This document shows, piece after piece, positions 18,970 through 28,914 of a DNA stretch of 64,000 nucleotides. This DNA comes from Verrucomicrobiales bacterium (GTDB taxonomy: Bacteria; Verrucomicrobiota; Verrucomicrobiia; Limisphaerales; J093), in contig JABTUJ010000002.1 in NCBI GenBank assembly GCA_015075445.1, forward strand, positions 186,001-250,000, read 5' to 3'. Position numbers and translations under genes: made by a program. Each line of letters begins with the position of its first letter. Position 1 is the first letter of the stretch. The notes beneath the pieces are model-generated. The model saw nothing but the letters and a program-made list of their open reading frames with translations, was not told where the DNA came from and searched no databases.

Positions 18970-21900
18970 ATGGCGAAGCGATCCGTCCCCGCACGGAGTC
19001 TGTCCTCCAGGCCGTGCGTACTCGAACGTTGGGTCAACCGCCGGTGCGAAATCGCGGCTGTGTGCTGCGTTCTCGCCGGGATGGTTCCGACGGCCAGGAG
19101 TCCCGAGGCGGCGGGGTGGAACGTCCTGTTGTTGGATCAGATTGGTGGCTCGGCTTTCTGTCTGGCGGCCAGTAGCAATCGCGCCTGTCTCGGGATTGGC
19201 CCCCGATTGCTGGTCGTGGATGTCAGCCAGCCGGGGGTACCCGCCCTGCGAGGCCGAACAGCGCCGGTACAGGGGATTGCCACCGGGGTGGCGATGTCGG
19301 GCAACCATGCCTACGTGGCGCTGGATGCGGCCGGTCTGCGCGTGATGGACCTCTCCGATCCTGACAACCCCCGACAGGTCGGCAGCCATGATCTCCCGGG
19401 GGCGCGGGCGGTGGCGCTGTCGGGCGCTTACGTGGGTGTGGCGCATGGGGGCGGTTTCGATGTGATTGATGGCTCGGATCCGACGCAGCCGCGGCGTGTT
19501 GGCGGCTGCAGCTACCCTGGGGATGCGGAGGGGTTGGCGATGGCGGACGGTTTTGCCTACGTGGCCGATGGGGACCACGGCTTGCGGGTGATTGACCTTT
19601 CGGACCCGAAGTTGCCGCGGCTGGTGGGATCGTTGGATACCGCCGCGCGGGCTTTCGGGGTCGCGGTCAGGGAAGGTTACGCCTACGTGGCCGCTGCCGA
19701 AGGCGGCCTGCGCGTCATGGATGTGTCCCAACCAGCCGCGCCGCGCGAGGTCGGGTACTACCGTCCCGGGGGTGCGGTTGTCGGAGTGGCCATTCAGGGC
19801 GGTCATGCCTATGTGGCGAATACAGAGTCCGGTCTGCATGTGCTGAGCCTCAGCGACCCGGCCCGGCCCGTCCGGGTGGGGGCGTTGACCATGTCGTGCA
19901 GCTCCGTGGCGGTGCAGCAGGACCGACTCTATTGCCTCTCCTCCAGTCACGGCTTGTTCCGGGAGGTGAGCGTTGCCAATCCGGCGCGGCCCACCCTGGC
20001 GGCGACGCAACCCGTGCGGCCCTCCGCCGTGAGCCTGGACGGTGTCGCTGCGGAGGGGAACCTGGTGGTGCTGGGCTCCTGGGGCAGCGGCTTTGATGCC
20101 GTGGACGCCACGGACCCGAAGCGTCTGCGTGTGACTGGATCCATCATTGGAGGTGATTCCGGATGGTTCCGACGGGTGACGGTGTCAGGGAACTACGTGT
20201 ACGGCGCGTGCGGTTGGGGAGGCCTGGGAGTGGTGGACCTTTCGGACCCGGCTCACCCCCGGGGCCTGGTCCAGCGGGCGTTGGTGCCCGCGGGGCATGG
20301 CGACGACGTGGCCGTGCTAGGTCAGTATGCCTATCTCGCGGCTGCGGAGACGGGCTTGCGCATCCTGGACATCACCCGCCCGTCGGCTCCGCGCGAGGTG
20401 GGCTCTTGCGATACGCCCGGCTGGGCTACCGCGGTGCGGGTGGCTGGAGACTACGCCTATGTGGCCGATTCCGGCAGTGGGTTGCGGATCATCAACGTCC
20501 GCGATCCGTCGCGTCCAGTCGAAGTGGGCGCGTATCGGACGTCCGGGCAGGCGCTCGATGTGGCCGTGGATGCCGGTTACGCCTACGTCGGGGACACCAG
20601 CCTCGGGCTGCGAATCGTGAACGTGACGGACCCGACGAAGCCGGTGCTGACCGGGGCTTGTGCGCTCCCGGGGCCGGTCGTGGGCGTCGCGGTCAACCCC
20701 CCCTACGTGTTCGTGGCGGCCGACTACGCCGGGTTACGTGTCGTGGACGTCTCCCGTCCTGCGGCGCCCAAAGAAGCAGGCTACCACGACCTGGCAGGAT
20801 GGGCGCACGACGTCGCCGTGGTGGGGGACGTGGCTTTTGTGGCGAACATGTTCGGCGGGCTGTACGCGCTGAGGTTTGGGAGCCCCCGTCCGCCGGTCGT
20901 CACCACCGAACCGCAGGACGTGGAGGCGCCGACGGGAGCCGAGGTTGCGTTCAGCGTGGTCGCCGACGGCGCCGCACCCCTGGGCTATCAATGGTACAAG
21001 GACGGGACGCCGCTGAGCGCAGGCGGCCGGGCGTCCGGCGTCCGAACGGCCCGGCTGAGCATCGTCAGCGTGGTTGCTTCGGACGCCGGTTTGTATCACG
21101 TCGCGGTGACCAACGCGGTCGGGTCGGTGGTGAGCCGGAGCGCGCGGCTCACCGTGAGCGCCGTCGACGGCGGGCAGCGATGGGGGTTTCTGACCGGCGC
21201 CGAGATCTTCTCCTCTCCCGCCATTGGCCCGGATGGCACAATTTACTTCGGATCAAACGATCACTTCGTGTATGCCGTGGACGGGGGCACAGGGGTCAAG
21301 AGATGGAGCTTCGAGACGGGGGGATGGGTCCGGTCGTCGCCAGCGGTGGGCAGTGACGGCACGGTTTTTGTCGGATCGGATGACCCGTACGTGTATGCGC
21401 TCGAGGGCGTCACCGGGGCGTTGCGCTGGGCGACACTGCTGGGCGCGGCGGCGGGGCTATCGATGCGGGATTCCTCGCCTGCGGTTGGCTTCGACGGCAC
21501 GGTGTATATCGGCGACGGCGAGCAGAACCTCGTTGCGCTCAATGGGGCCACGGGTGCGGTCCAATGGACGCTGCCCATCGGTTGGAACCGGTCCTGCCCG
21601 GCGATCGGGGCGGACGGTACGGTGTTTGTCGGGTCAGGCGAGGGATGGCTGTACGCGGTGGACGGGGCGACGGGCGTCGTGAAATGGCGGTTCCAGGCGG
21701 GCGGCGACGTCCGCTCGTCGCCTGCTGTGGGCGGCAACGGGATGATTTACGTGGGTTCGTACGACCAGCGTGTGCACGCCGTGGACGCCGCCACGGGTGT
21801 TGGCCTGTGGTCCTTTCTGACGGGTCGGGAGGTTTGCTCCTCCCCGGCCGTCGGAGTGGACGGCACGGTGTATGTCGGTTCGCATGACGGAAACGTCTAT

Positions 21901-24900
21901 GCGTTGGACGGGAGGACGGGCCTGAAGCGCTGGCAGTACGCGATGGGGGATCGCGTGTTTGGCTCGCCCGCGATCGGAGCGGACGGCAGGGTGTATATCG
22001 GTTCCCACTTGGGCAACGTCGTCGCCCTCGACGGCGCCACTGGCACGCGGGAATGGACCTACCAAACCGGCGGGGATGCGGTCTCCTCGCCCAACATCGG
22101 CGCGGATGGAACGGTCTATATCGGCTCCTATGACCGGATTCTCCATGCGCTGACCAGCAGCAGCGTGGGCGGGCTGGCTGACAGCCCTTGGCCCAAATTC
22201 CGGGGAGATGCTTCGAACACGGGACGGGTGCGAGCGTTGCCGGCGTCGAAGGCGGTGCAGTGGAGCGTGAACGGTCACTGGTACGAGCGGGTGGATGCGG
22301 GCCAGCTCTCGTGGACGGCGGCGCGGGCGGCGGCGGAGCAACGCACGCACGAAGGGATGAGGGGCCACCTGGTCACGGTCAGTTCGGCTGAGGAGAACCG
22401 GTTTCTCACGGAGCACCCCGGCCTCGGGGCGGCGGAGGCAGACCGCTTGAATCGCTATTGGATGGGCGGCCATCTGGGGGAGGGGGCGGCTGAACCGGAG
22501 GAGGGGTGGGCGTGGATCACTGGCGAACCGTTCGTCTTCGAGAACTGGTCGCAAGGTGAGCCGAACGACTGGCCGCCAGGCGAAGACCACCTGCTGTTCA
22601 ACCACCGCTTCAGTGATCACGGGAAACAGTGGAACGACGCGCCAGAGGATTACTCGATGTCCTTGGGGTACATCGTGGAGTATGAGCCGGCGTCGGGGGA
22701 GCCAGCGGAGATCGTGGAATCGCCGCCGGACCAGACGGTCGCCGTGGGAGGCACGCTGGCCTTGGCGGTCACGGCGCGCGGCACCGTGCCCTTGTTCTAC
22801 CAATGGCACAAGGAGCAGGTGGCGCTGAGTGAGAGCCCGCGGGTTCGGGGAGTGACCACGGCGGGCCTCGAGATCACGAACGTAGTGCTGACCGATGCGG
22901 GGGCCTACACGGTGAGCGTGCGCAATGAGTTGGGTGCGACGACCAGCCAGGTGGCCCGCGTGACCGTGCGGGGAGCCGACGGAGTCGTCCTCTGGCCGGT
23001 GAACGGGCATGGGTACCTGCGGGTGGAGGACTCGGGCATTTCGTGGGACGAGGCGCGCCGGGCGGCCGAGACGCTGGGCGGGCATCTCGTGACGATTTCG
23101 ACCGCGGCGGAGAATGCCTTTGTGGCGGGCCTGCTCCAGGGGGCGCCGCCAGGGGAGTGGGGTTACTGGCTGGGCGGATCCCAGGAACCGGCCGCAGATG
23201 GCGATCCCACCAAGGGATGGAACTGGCTCAATCGCGAGGGACCGTTTCCAGGCGTGAACGGCGGCACCCCCTATGCCAACTGGCATGCCGATGAACCCAA
23301 TGGCCCGACCACGGAGGTGCAACGACTCACCCTCGGGCGCTTCCGCGAGAGCGGTCGTCCCGATACCTGGAATGACGAGAGTATGGCCTTCATGGTGGAC
23401 GGCTACCTTGTCGAGTTCGAACCCACCCTCACCGTTCCGGGGAGCGCCAATCCCTGGTTGGCCGGGATGCCGGATGGGACCATCGCTACCGGCGGGTCCA
23501 CCGCGCCCAGCGACATCGCCCCGGCGCAGGCGCCCGTGCTGTTCGCGCCGGTACAGCCGGGCGCGATCCTGCGGTTCGAGGTCGACGGCAGTGTCAATCA
23601 CTACAACGCCGCCCCCACGGCTTCACCTGACGGCGATGTGGATTACGGCCTCTGGACCCACATTCCCGAACACGGCGTCGCGGGTTTCGAGGCGAGGTTG
23701 GATGCTTTGGTGGGCGTCTTTCTCGATGCGAACCGACCGGACCTCACTCCCGCCCCGGAAGCGTTCGGGCTTGAGCCTGATGCCCCGACTTCCTCGCCCG
23801 GCCTGAAGCAGGTGTTCTTCATCGGCGATGGCAGGACCGCGGGTGGCGTGCGTCAGGGGTTTGTTGTGCCGCTGGGCGCCACGCGGCTGTTCCTCGGCAG
23901 CATGGATGCCTGGCAGTGGAATGACAACCAAGGCCAGTTCAACGTCCGCATCACGGTGGAGTCAGGGCCCGTTCCACCCCCCATCCATTACGTTACGAAC
24001 TTTGTCTGGGTGGAGACGGTGGCCGGCTCGGGGGTGGCGGGTTGGGGGGATGGGGTGGGTACGCAGGCGCAGTTCAACCGGCCCAACGGCGGGGCGGTGG
24101 ACGCGGCGGGCTTTGTGTACGTGGCCGACACGATGGGGCATCGGATCCGGAAGATCAGTCCGGGGGGCGAAGTGAGCACACTGGCCGGCAGCGGGGTGGC
24201 CGGGCACGCCGATGGCCCTGGGGCGACAGCGCAGTTTGACCAACCGCTGGGTGTTGGTGTGGACGGGGCCGGGACGGTGTACGTGGTGGAGGCCGGGAGC
24301 CATTGCGTGCGGAAGATCACGGCCGCGGGGGTGGTGAGCACGCTGGCGGGCAACCTGAGTGCGGGGTATCGGGACGGGGCGGGAGCGACGGCGCAGTTCA
24401 ACTTCCCCAACGACGTGGTGGTGGATGGGGCGGGGGACCTGTACGTGACGGAGTTCGACAATCACACGGTGCGGCGGGTGACGGCGGCGGGGGTGGTGAG
24501 CACGTGGGTGGGGGACCGGACCGCGGGGTATCGGGACGGGCCGCGGGGGCAGGCGCGGTTGACGCAGCCGGGGGGGATAGCGGTGGATGGGGCGGGGAAC
24601 CTGTACGTGAGCGAGTGGGGGGGCCAGCGGGTGCGGAAGGTGAGTGTGGACGGCATGGTGAGCACGGTGGCGGGGACGGGGGAAGCGGGGCACCGGGATG
24701 GTGCGGGTAGTCAGGCGCAGTTCAACCAGCCCGACGGAATGGCGGTGGATGGGGAGGGGAACGTGTGGGTGACGGACTACGGGAACCAGGTGATCCGGCG
24801 GATTGGGGTGGGGGGGAAGGTGGAGACGGTGGCGGGGACGGGGGTGGCGGGGCATGTGGACGGGGAAGGGAAGCAGGCGCGGTTCTACTCGCCGGCGGGG

Positions 24901-27003
24901 ATCGTGCGGGTGGGGTCGGGGCAGGTGGTGGTGGCGGACTGGGGGAATCACGTGGTGCGGCGGGTGAGCCTGGTGCGGCCGGTGGCGATTGTGAGGGAGC
25001 CGCAGAGCCGGGAGGTGTGGCTGGGGGAGGAGGTGCGGTTTGGGGTGGTGGCGGCGGGGAGCGAGCCGATGAGTTACCGGTGGTACAAGGACGGGGTGGT
25101 GTTGGGAGAGGGGTTGCGGATCGAGGGAGTGGAGGGGCCGGAGCTTCGCCTCCGGTTGGCGCAGGCCGAGGACGCGGGACGGTACTGGGCGGTGGTGGGC
25201 AACCCGGCCGGCAGTGTGGCGAGCGCAGCGGCGATCCTGACGGTCCGGGAACCGGAGCCGGGTCAGGCAGTGTGGACGTACACTGTCGACGGAGAGGTGC
25301 GTGGCTGCCCGGCGCTGGGATGGGATGGGACGCTGTATGTGACCTATTCCGCAGAGGGAGAGGAGGCCGGCGGGATTGTGGCGATGGATGGGGTCAGTGC
25401 CGAGCGAAAGTGGAGTTTCACGGACGGAGGCCGGATGACCGCGGGCGCCGCCGTGGGGCCGGAGGGCACGGTGTATGTGGAATCGGAGGCTGGCTATCTC
25501 CATGCCCTGGACGGGGCCAGCGGGGCGGAGAAGTGGAAGGTGGCGCGCACCGGACCGGCGGGTCTGCCGGCGATTGCCGACGATGGAACCGTCGTGGCGA
25601 GGACGGTGGATGGGCTGGTTGCGCTCGATGGGGGCACGGGCACGGAGCGTTGGCGCTTTGCCTTTGCGGCTGGCAGCGAGTCCCTGCCGGTGATCGCTCC
25701 GAATGGGAGGGTGTATGTGGGTTCAGCGCTGGAGGGCGTCTGGGCGGTTGAGCTTGGGACGGGCACGTTCCAATGGCAGCAGCCGCTGCCGCGCGGGGGA
25801 GTGTTTGCGCCGCTGGCGATCGGCCCGGACGCGACCCTGTACGCGAGTGCGACGACGAATGAGGTGTATGCCCTGGACGGCAGCGCTGGGAGCCCGAGAT
25901 GGCAGTTCAGGCAGGGATACTTCGGGCTGACGTCAGCGGTTGTGGGGGCGGACGGCACGGTGTACGTGGCATCGCGGAGCGCGTTGCCGGCGGCGGTTCA
26001 GGTGCAGGCATTGGACAGTCGGACGGGGGCGTTGCAGTGGGTGTTTGCGGAGCCGGAGGGCACGGGGGCGTTCACGCCGGCCTTGGCGGAGGACGGGACG
26101 TTGTACGTGGGCACGGGCCAGCGGCTGTATGCGCTGGATGCCGGCACGGGTGCGCGCAAGCGGTGGTTCGGGGTTGAGCAAGGCATCAGTTCCGCGCCCA
26201 CGTTGGACGACGTCGGCTGGGTGTACGTGGCCGGGGGGAAGACGGTGTATGCGTTCTGGGGTGGGAGCGGTCTGGCGTACGCGCCGTGGCCGAAGGACCG
26301 GGGGGATGCCCAGAACAGCGGGCGATACAGTTGTCGGGCCGAGCGGGCGGTGATCCTGCGGCAGCCGCGGGTGCGGGTGTTGGCGGAGGGGGAGCCGGGC
26401 AAGATCGAGGTGCGGTTGCGAGCCAACGCGTCGCTGGCGCTGCAGTGGTATCGCGGGGGCGAACCGCTGGCCGCGGCGACCAATGCCACGCTGCCGTTTG
26501 CGCGGGTGTCGCGGAGCGACGAGGGGGTTTACGAGCTGCGGGCGAGCAACGTGCTCTGCGAGGTTCGCAGCGAAACGATTGTGGCGATTCCGAGCAATCT
26601 GGTGCCGCTGCGGTTTCCGGCGTGGCGCTGGGCGGGGAGCGGAGCGGAGGTTGAGGTGCAATCGGCGCGGGCGGTGACCGAACCGTGGACGGCGATGGGG
26701 CGATATCCGGCCGGCACGACCTCCGGTTTGTATGTGGAGACGAACCTGGTGGAGGCCGCGCGCTATTACCGGCTCAGCGGGGAGGGGGCGGCGCGGTTCA
26801 CGGCGACGGGTCTGGTGGCGGGGTGGTGGTATGAGGCGGCGGCGGGGAGCCGGCACCGGATCGAGTATGTGTGGAGCGGGAGCGGATGGACCAACTGGGT
26901 TGCGCTGCCCGAGCTGACGCTGCCGGCGAGCCCTTATCTGTTCCTGGATCTGGACTCCTTGGACCACCGGGAGGCGGTGTATCGGACGACGGAGGTGCCG
27001 TGA
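18970..27003 (+). CDS. Giant secreted mosaic protein with LVIVD, PQQ-like and NHL propellers and two lectin domains
   Basis: 2677 aa from the ATG at 18970, which has GAGG eight bases upstream; the ATG at 18964 is an alternative. The N-terminus is long and basic before a hydrophobic stretch (IAAVCCVLAGMVPTA), a plausible signal peptide. Domain order by residue: 13-14 LVIVD-type repeats (LRVMDLSDPDNPRQVG and similar) 54-634, enough for two seven-bladed propellers; Ig 641-731; eight-bladed PQQ-like propeller 736-1086; C-type lectin 1096-1241; Ig 1246-1334; second C-type lectin 1339-1486; unassigned beta-rich domain 1487-1669; six NHL repeats 1679-2006; Ig 2007-2092; eight-bladed PQQ-like propeller 2099-2451; Ig 2457-2541; C-terminal module 2544-2677. 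It follows the previous giant gene by about 130 bp on the same strand, probably co-expressed. Function is unknown; multivalent glycan binding is a reasonable inference. Confidence 0.83.
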   Translation: MAKRSVPARSLSSRPCVLERWVNRRCEIAAVCCVLAGMVPTARSPEAAGWNVLLLDQIGGSAFCLAASSNRACLGIGPRLLVVDVSQPGVPALRGRTAPVQGIATGVAMSGNHAYVALDAAGLRVMDLSDPDNPRQVGSHDLPGARAVALSGAYVGVAHGGGFDVIDGSDPTQPRRVGGCSYPGDAEGLAMADGFAYVADGDHGLRVIDLSDPKLPRLVGSLDTAARAFGVAVREGYAYVAAAEGGLRVMDVSQPAAPREVGYYRPGGAVVGVAIQGGHAYVANTESGLHVLSLSDPARPVRVGALTMSCSSVAVQQDRLYCLSSSHGLFREVSVANPARPTLAATQPVRPSAVSLDGVAAEGNLVVLGSWGSGFDAVDATDPKRLRVTGSIIGGDSGWFRRVTVSGNYVYGACGWGGLGVVDLSDPAHPRGLVQRALVPAGHGDDVAVLGQYAYLAAAETGLRILDITRPSAPREVGSCDTPGWATAVRVAGDYAYVADSGSGLRIINVRDPSRPVEVGAYRTSGQALDVAVDAGYAYVGDTSLGLRIVNVTDPTKPVLTGACALPGPVVGVAVNPPYVFVAADYAGLRVVDVSRPAAPKEAGYHDLAGWAHDVAVVGDVAFVANMFGGLYALRFGSPRPPVVTTEPQDVEAPTGAEVAFSVVADGAAPLGYQWYKDGTPLSAGGRASGVRTARLSIVSVVASDAGLYHVAVTNAVGSVVSRSARLTVSAVDGGQRWGFLTGAEIFSSPAIGPDGTIYFGSNDHFVYAVDGGTGVKRWSFETGGWVRSSPAVGSDGTVFVGSDDPYVYALEGVTGALRWATLLGAAAGLSMRDSSPAVGFDGTVYIGDGEQNLVALNGATGAVQWTLPIGWNRSCPAIGADGTVFVGSGEGWLYAVDGATGVVKWRFQAGGDVRSSPAVGGNGMIYVGSYDQRVHAVDAATGVGLWSFLTGREVCSSPAVGVDGTVYVGSHDGNVYALDGRTGLKRWQYAMGDRVFGSPAIGADGRVYIGSHLGNVVALDGATGTREWTYQTGGDAVSSPNIGADGTVYIGSYDRILHALTSSSVGGLADSPWPKFRGDASNTGRVRALPASKAVQWSVNGHWYERVDAGQLSWTAARAAAEQRTHEGMRGHLVTVSSAEENRFLTEHPGLGAAEADRLNRYWMGGHLGEGAAEPEEGWAWITGEPFVFENWSQGEPNDWPPGEDHLLFNHRFSDHGKQWNDAPEDYSMSLGYIVEYEPASGEPAEIVESPPDQTVAVGGTLALAVTARGTVPLFYQWHKEQVALSESPRVRGVTTAGLEITNVVLTDAGAYTVSVRNELGATTSQVARVTVRGADGVVLWPVNGHGYLRVEDSGISWDEARRAAETLGGHLVTISTAAENAFVAGLLQGAPPGEWGYWLGGSQEPAADGDPTKGWNWLNREGPFPGVNGGTPYANWHADEPNGPTTEVQRLTLGRFRESGRPDTWNDESMAFMVDGYLVEFEPTLTVPGSANPWLAGMPDGTIATGGSTAPSDIAPAQAPVLFAPVQPGAILRFEVDGSVNHYNAAPTASPDGDVDYGLWTHIPEHGVAGFEARLDALVGVFLDANRPDLTPAPEAFGLEPDAPTSSPGLKQVFFIGDGRTAGGVRQGFVVPLGATRLFLGSMDAWQWNDNQGQFNVRITVESGPVPPPIHYVTNFVWVETVAGSGVAGWGDGVGTQAQFNRPNGGAVDAAGFVYVADTMGHRIRKISPGGEVSTLAGSGVAGHADGPGATAQFDQPLGVGVDGAGTVYVVEAGSHCVRKITAAGVVSTLAGNLSAGYRDGAGATAQFNFPNDVVVDGAGDLYVTEFDNHTVRRVTAAGVVSTWVGDRTAGYRDGPRGQARLTQPGGIAVDGAGNLYVSEWGGQRVRKVSVDGMVSTVAGTGEAGHRDGAGSQAQFNQPDGMAVDGEGNVWVTDYGNQVIRRIGVGGKVETVAGTGVAGHVDGEGKQARFYSPAGIVRVGSGQVVVADWGNHVVRRVSLVRPVAIVREPQSREVWLGEEVRFGVVAAGSEPMSYRWYKDGVVLGEGLRIEGVEGPELRLRLAQAEDAGRYWAVVGNPAGSVASAAAILTVREPEPGQAVWTYTVDGEVRGCPALGWDGTLYVTYSAEGEEAGGIVAMDGVSAERKWSFTDGGRMTAGAAVGPEGTVYVESEAGYLHALDGASGAEKWKVARTGPAGLPAIADDGTVVARTVDGLVALDGGTGTERWRFAFAAGSESLPVIAPNGRVYVGSALEGVWAVELGTGTFQWQQPLPRGGVFAPLAIGPDATLYASATTNEVYALDGSAGSPRWQFRQGYFGLTSAVVGADGTVYVASRSALPAAVQVQALDSRTGALQWVFAEPEGTGAFTPALAEDGTLYVGTGQRLYALDAGTGARKRWFGVEQGISSAPTLDDVGWVYVAGGKTVYAFWGGSGLAYAPWPKDRGDAQNSGRYSCRAERAVILRQPRVRVLAEGEPGKIEVRLRANASLALQWYRGGEPLAAATNATLPFARVSRSDEGVYELRASNVLCEVRSETIVAIPSNLVPLRFPAWRWAGSGAEVEVQSARAVTEPWTAMGRYPAGTTSGLYVETNLVEAARYYRLSGEGAARFTATGLVAGWWYEAAAGSRHRIEYVWSGSGWTNWVALPELTLPASPYLFLDLDSLDHREAVYRTTEVP
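22154..22404. repeat. Long nearly identical block shared by the two giant genes, copy 2
   Basis: Counterpart of 15355-15605. The core around GTGCAGTGGAGCGTGAACGG and the following C-type-lectin codons match almost base for base, then the sequences diverge abruptly after the codons for EENRF. Confidence 0.8.
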
Positions 27004-27390
27004 GACAGGGTGGGCCGACCCGCCTTCGAGACGAAGGCAAACAGGACAACGAACTATCCCATCCCAATCCCCGATGCTCGTAATCTGCGGAGAACACAAG
27101 ACGAGGGGTTTCTCCACCGATTTCGAACATAGGGGATTTGGCCGGAAGGTTCATGCCTGATCTCGCGGAGCTCGATCCGAGAGTCCGCGTCGGCGTCATC
27201 CATCGGTTTGCGGGGGACAACGATGTTTGCCCGGGATGGAGGAAGCCGGCACCGTGGAGACGCGCCTACGAACCGTGACTTGGCGTGCCTACGTCCGCGG
27301 GAAGGGCGGCGTCGCAGTCTTGGGTGCACAGTTTTGTGTTGTCAGCCGCGGCCCGAGCGCCGAAGAATAGGGCCGTACAACGTTCTCCCC
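27004..27390. other. Intergenic region with one family A palindrome
   Basis: No gene is supported. A family A element occupies about 27063-27139 (CCCAATCCCCGATGCTCG on the left, CGAACATAGGGGATTTGG on the right). The rest has no recognisable content. Confidence 0.55.
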
Positions 27391-28133
27391 ATGTTCCCTA
27401 CCCGGCCTGCTGTTCCTCTCGATGTTGTTTGCTCTGGTTCTCTCCGTTCGCGGCGCGACCGTGGAGGAGGGGTTCACCCCCATGTTCAACGGTCGGGATC
27501 TCACCGGCTGGAGGTCAGCCAGGCTGGTGGTACGTCGAGGACGGGACCATCACTTCCGAGAACACGCCCGCGAGGCCCCGGCAACGCGGCGCATTACCTG
27601 ATGTGGCGCGGGGATTGCCCGGCGACTTCGACCTGCGCCTCGAATTCCGGCTGGTGGGCGGCAACTCCGGTATCCAGTTTCGCAGCCGCGAGTTGCCCGA
27701 CTGGGACACCTCCGGGTACCAGGCCGACATCGAGGACGGCGAGCAGTGGACCGGCTGCCTCTTCGAGCACACCCGCGGCGGCGTGTCCATGCGCGGCGAA
27801 CACACGGTGATCGACCCCGACGGCACCAAGCACGTCACCTCGCTCGGTGATCCCAAACAACTCCTCAGCCACGTCCGGAAGCACGAGTGGAACACGTACC
27901 GCATCACGGCGCGCGGGCCGGAAATCATGCTCGCCATCAACGACGTGGTCATGTGCCGGGCCGTCGATCACCAGACCGGCGTCGCCGCGCGCTCCGGGGT
28001 GATCGCCCTCCAGATGCACCCTGGCCCACCCATGAAGGTTCAATTCCGCAACCTCCGCATCAAGACCTTCGGCGAGACCTCGCCAACGTCGGCACCCGCC
28101 CGGCCCGCCCCTCCCGCCACCCCGAAGCCCTGA
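27391..28133 (+). pseudogene. Frameshifted DUF1080 (3-keto-disaccharide hydrolase-like) gene
   Basis: The 3' 510 bp encode a clear DUF1080 domain in one frame (GDFDLRLEFRLVGGNSGIQFRS...DWDTSGYQADIEDGEQ...MKVQFRNLRIKTF). The beginning is scattered over the other frames. A signal peptide and FTPMFNGRDLTGW are read in the frame of 27422, PGWWYVEDGTITSENTPARP in the frame of the 3' part, and GNAAHYLMWRGDCP in the third frame. At least three frame changes between about 27395 and 27630 are needed to restore a normal protein. Either the gene is decayed or this stretch carries assembly indels. DUF1080 proteins are secreted jelly-roll proteins, some acting on 3-keto-glycosides. The next gene is an intact paralogue. 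Confidence 0.75.
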
Positions 28134-28329
28134 CCGCAGGAACCCCCGCGCCTTGACCGCGCTCAGCCGGCGATGGCTTCTGCGGCGGAGTGCCAGCGCC
28201 GTGCGGTCTGCGCCGCTGGGCGGCCCGCGTTACTCGATCCGTTGCCCGAGCCGCGGCCGGCGAGGGCGGTGGTTTCGGGCGGTGGTTCCGCTTGCCCTTT
28301 CGGCGGAGTTTTGGCATGACCCCGTGCCC

Positions 28330-28914
28330 ATGAACACACTGCGCGCAGCGTGCCTGTTGGGTGCCTTGGCCGGCGGCCTTCTGTTTTCGGTTTCCCGGGC
28401 TGCCGAATCCGAAGGGCCCTGGATCTCCCTCTTCAACGGCAAGGACCTCACCGGCTGGGTGAAGGTCCATGACATCGAGTGCGAGGTGAAGGACGGGAAT
28501 CTGCGGATCCTGAAGGGGATGGGATGGCTGCGCACCGAGCGGCGTTTCCGCGATTTCGTCCTCGAGTTCGAGTGGCGCGCGCTGGATGAGAAATACGACA
28601 GCGGCGTGTTCTTCCGGGCCGGGCTCGACGGCAAGCCGTGGCCAGACCAGAGCTATCAAGTGAACCTCCGCTACGACATGCTGGGCGGGTTGGTGAAGCG
28701 GTTCACGCCCGTGGTTCCGGCGGAGACGCCGAGGATGCCGCTCAACCAATGGGTCAAGTTCCGCCTCGAGGTGAAGGGTAGTCACGTGGCCCTGGACGTG
28801 GACGGCGAACGTGCCTGGGAGACGGACAAGGTCGAGGCGGGCGAAGGCTTTCTCGGCATCCAGATCGAGGATCGCCGGTTTGACTTCCGTAATCTCCGCG
28901 TCCGCGAACTGTAG
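28330..28914 (+). CDS. Secreted DUF1080 protein (3-keto-disaccharide hydrolase-like)
   Basis: 194 aa with a signal peptide (MNTLRAACLLGALAGGLLFSVSRA) and a complete DUF1080 domain: WISLFNGKDLTGWV, a central FVLEFEWRALDEKYDSGVFFRAG and a terminal GFLGIQIEDRRFDFRNLRVREL. Family members fold as concanavalin-like jelly rolls, and several have been linked to cleavage of 3-keto-sugars; most remain uncharacterised. The start at 28330 is the only one with a signal peptide. The stop codon TAG lies inside a family B intergenic repeat, and the downstream gene converges on the same repeat. It probably belongs to the surrounding glycan-use gene set. Confidence 0.85.
   Translation: MNTLRAACLLGALAGGLLFSVSRAAESEGPWISLFNGKDLTGWVKVHDIECEVKDGNLRILKGMGWLRTERRFRDFVLEFEWRALDEKYDSGVFFRAGLDGKPWPDQSYQVNLRYDMLGGLVKRFTPVVPAETPRMPLNQWVKFRLEVKGSHVALDVDGERAWETDKVEAGEGFLGIQIEDRRFDFRNLRVREL

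Noticed and set aside
27208..27810. Separate 200-aa gene overlapping the DUF1080 pseudogene
   Set aside because: It includes only a short piece (GNAAHYLMWRGDCP) of the DUF1080 protein and otherwise non-family sequence; better explained as one frame of the broken gene.
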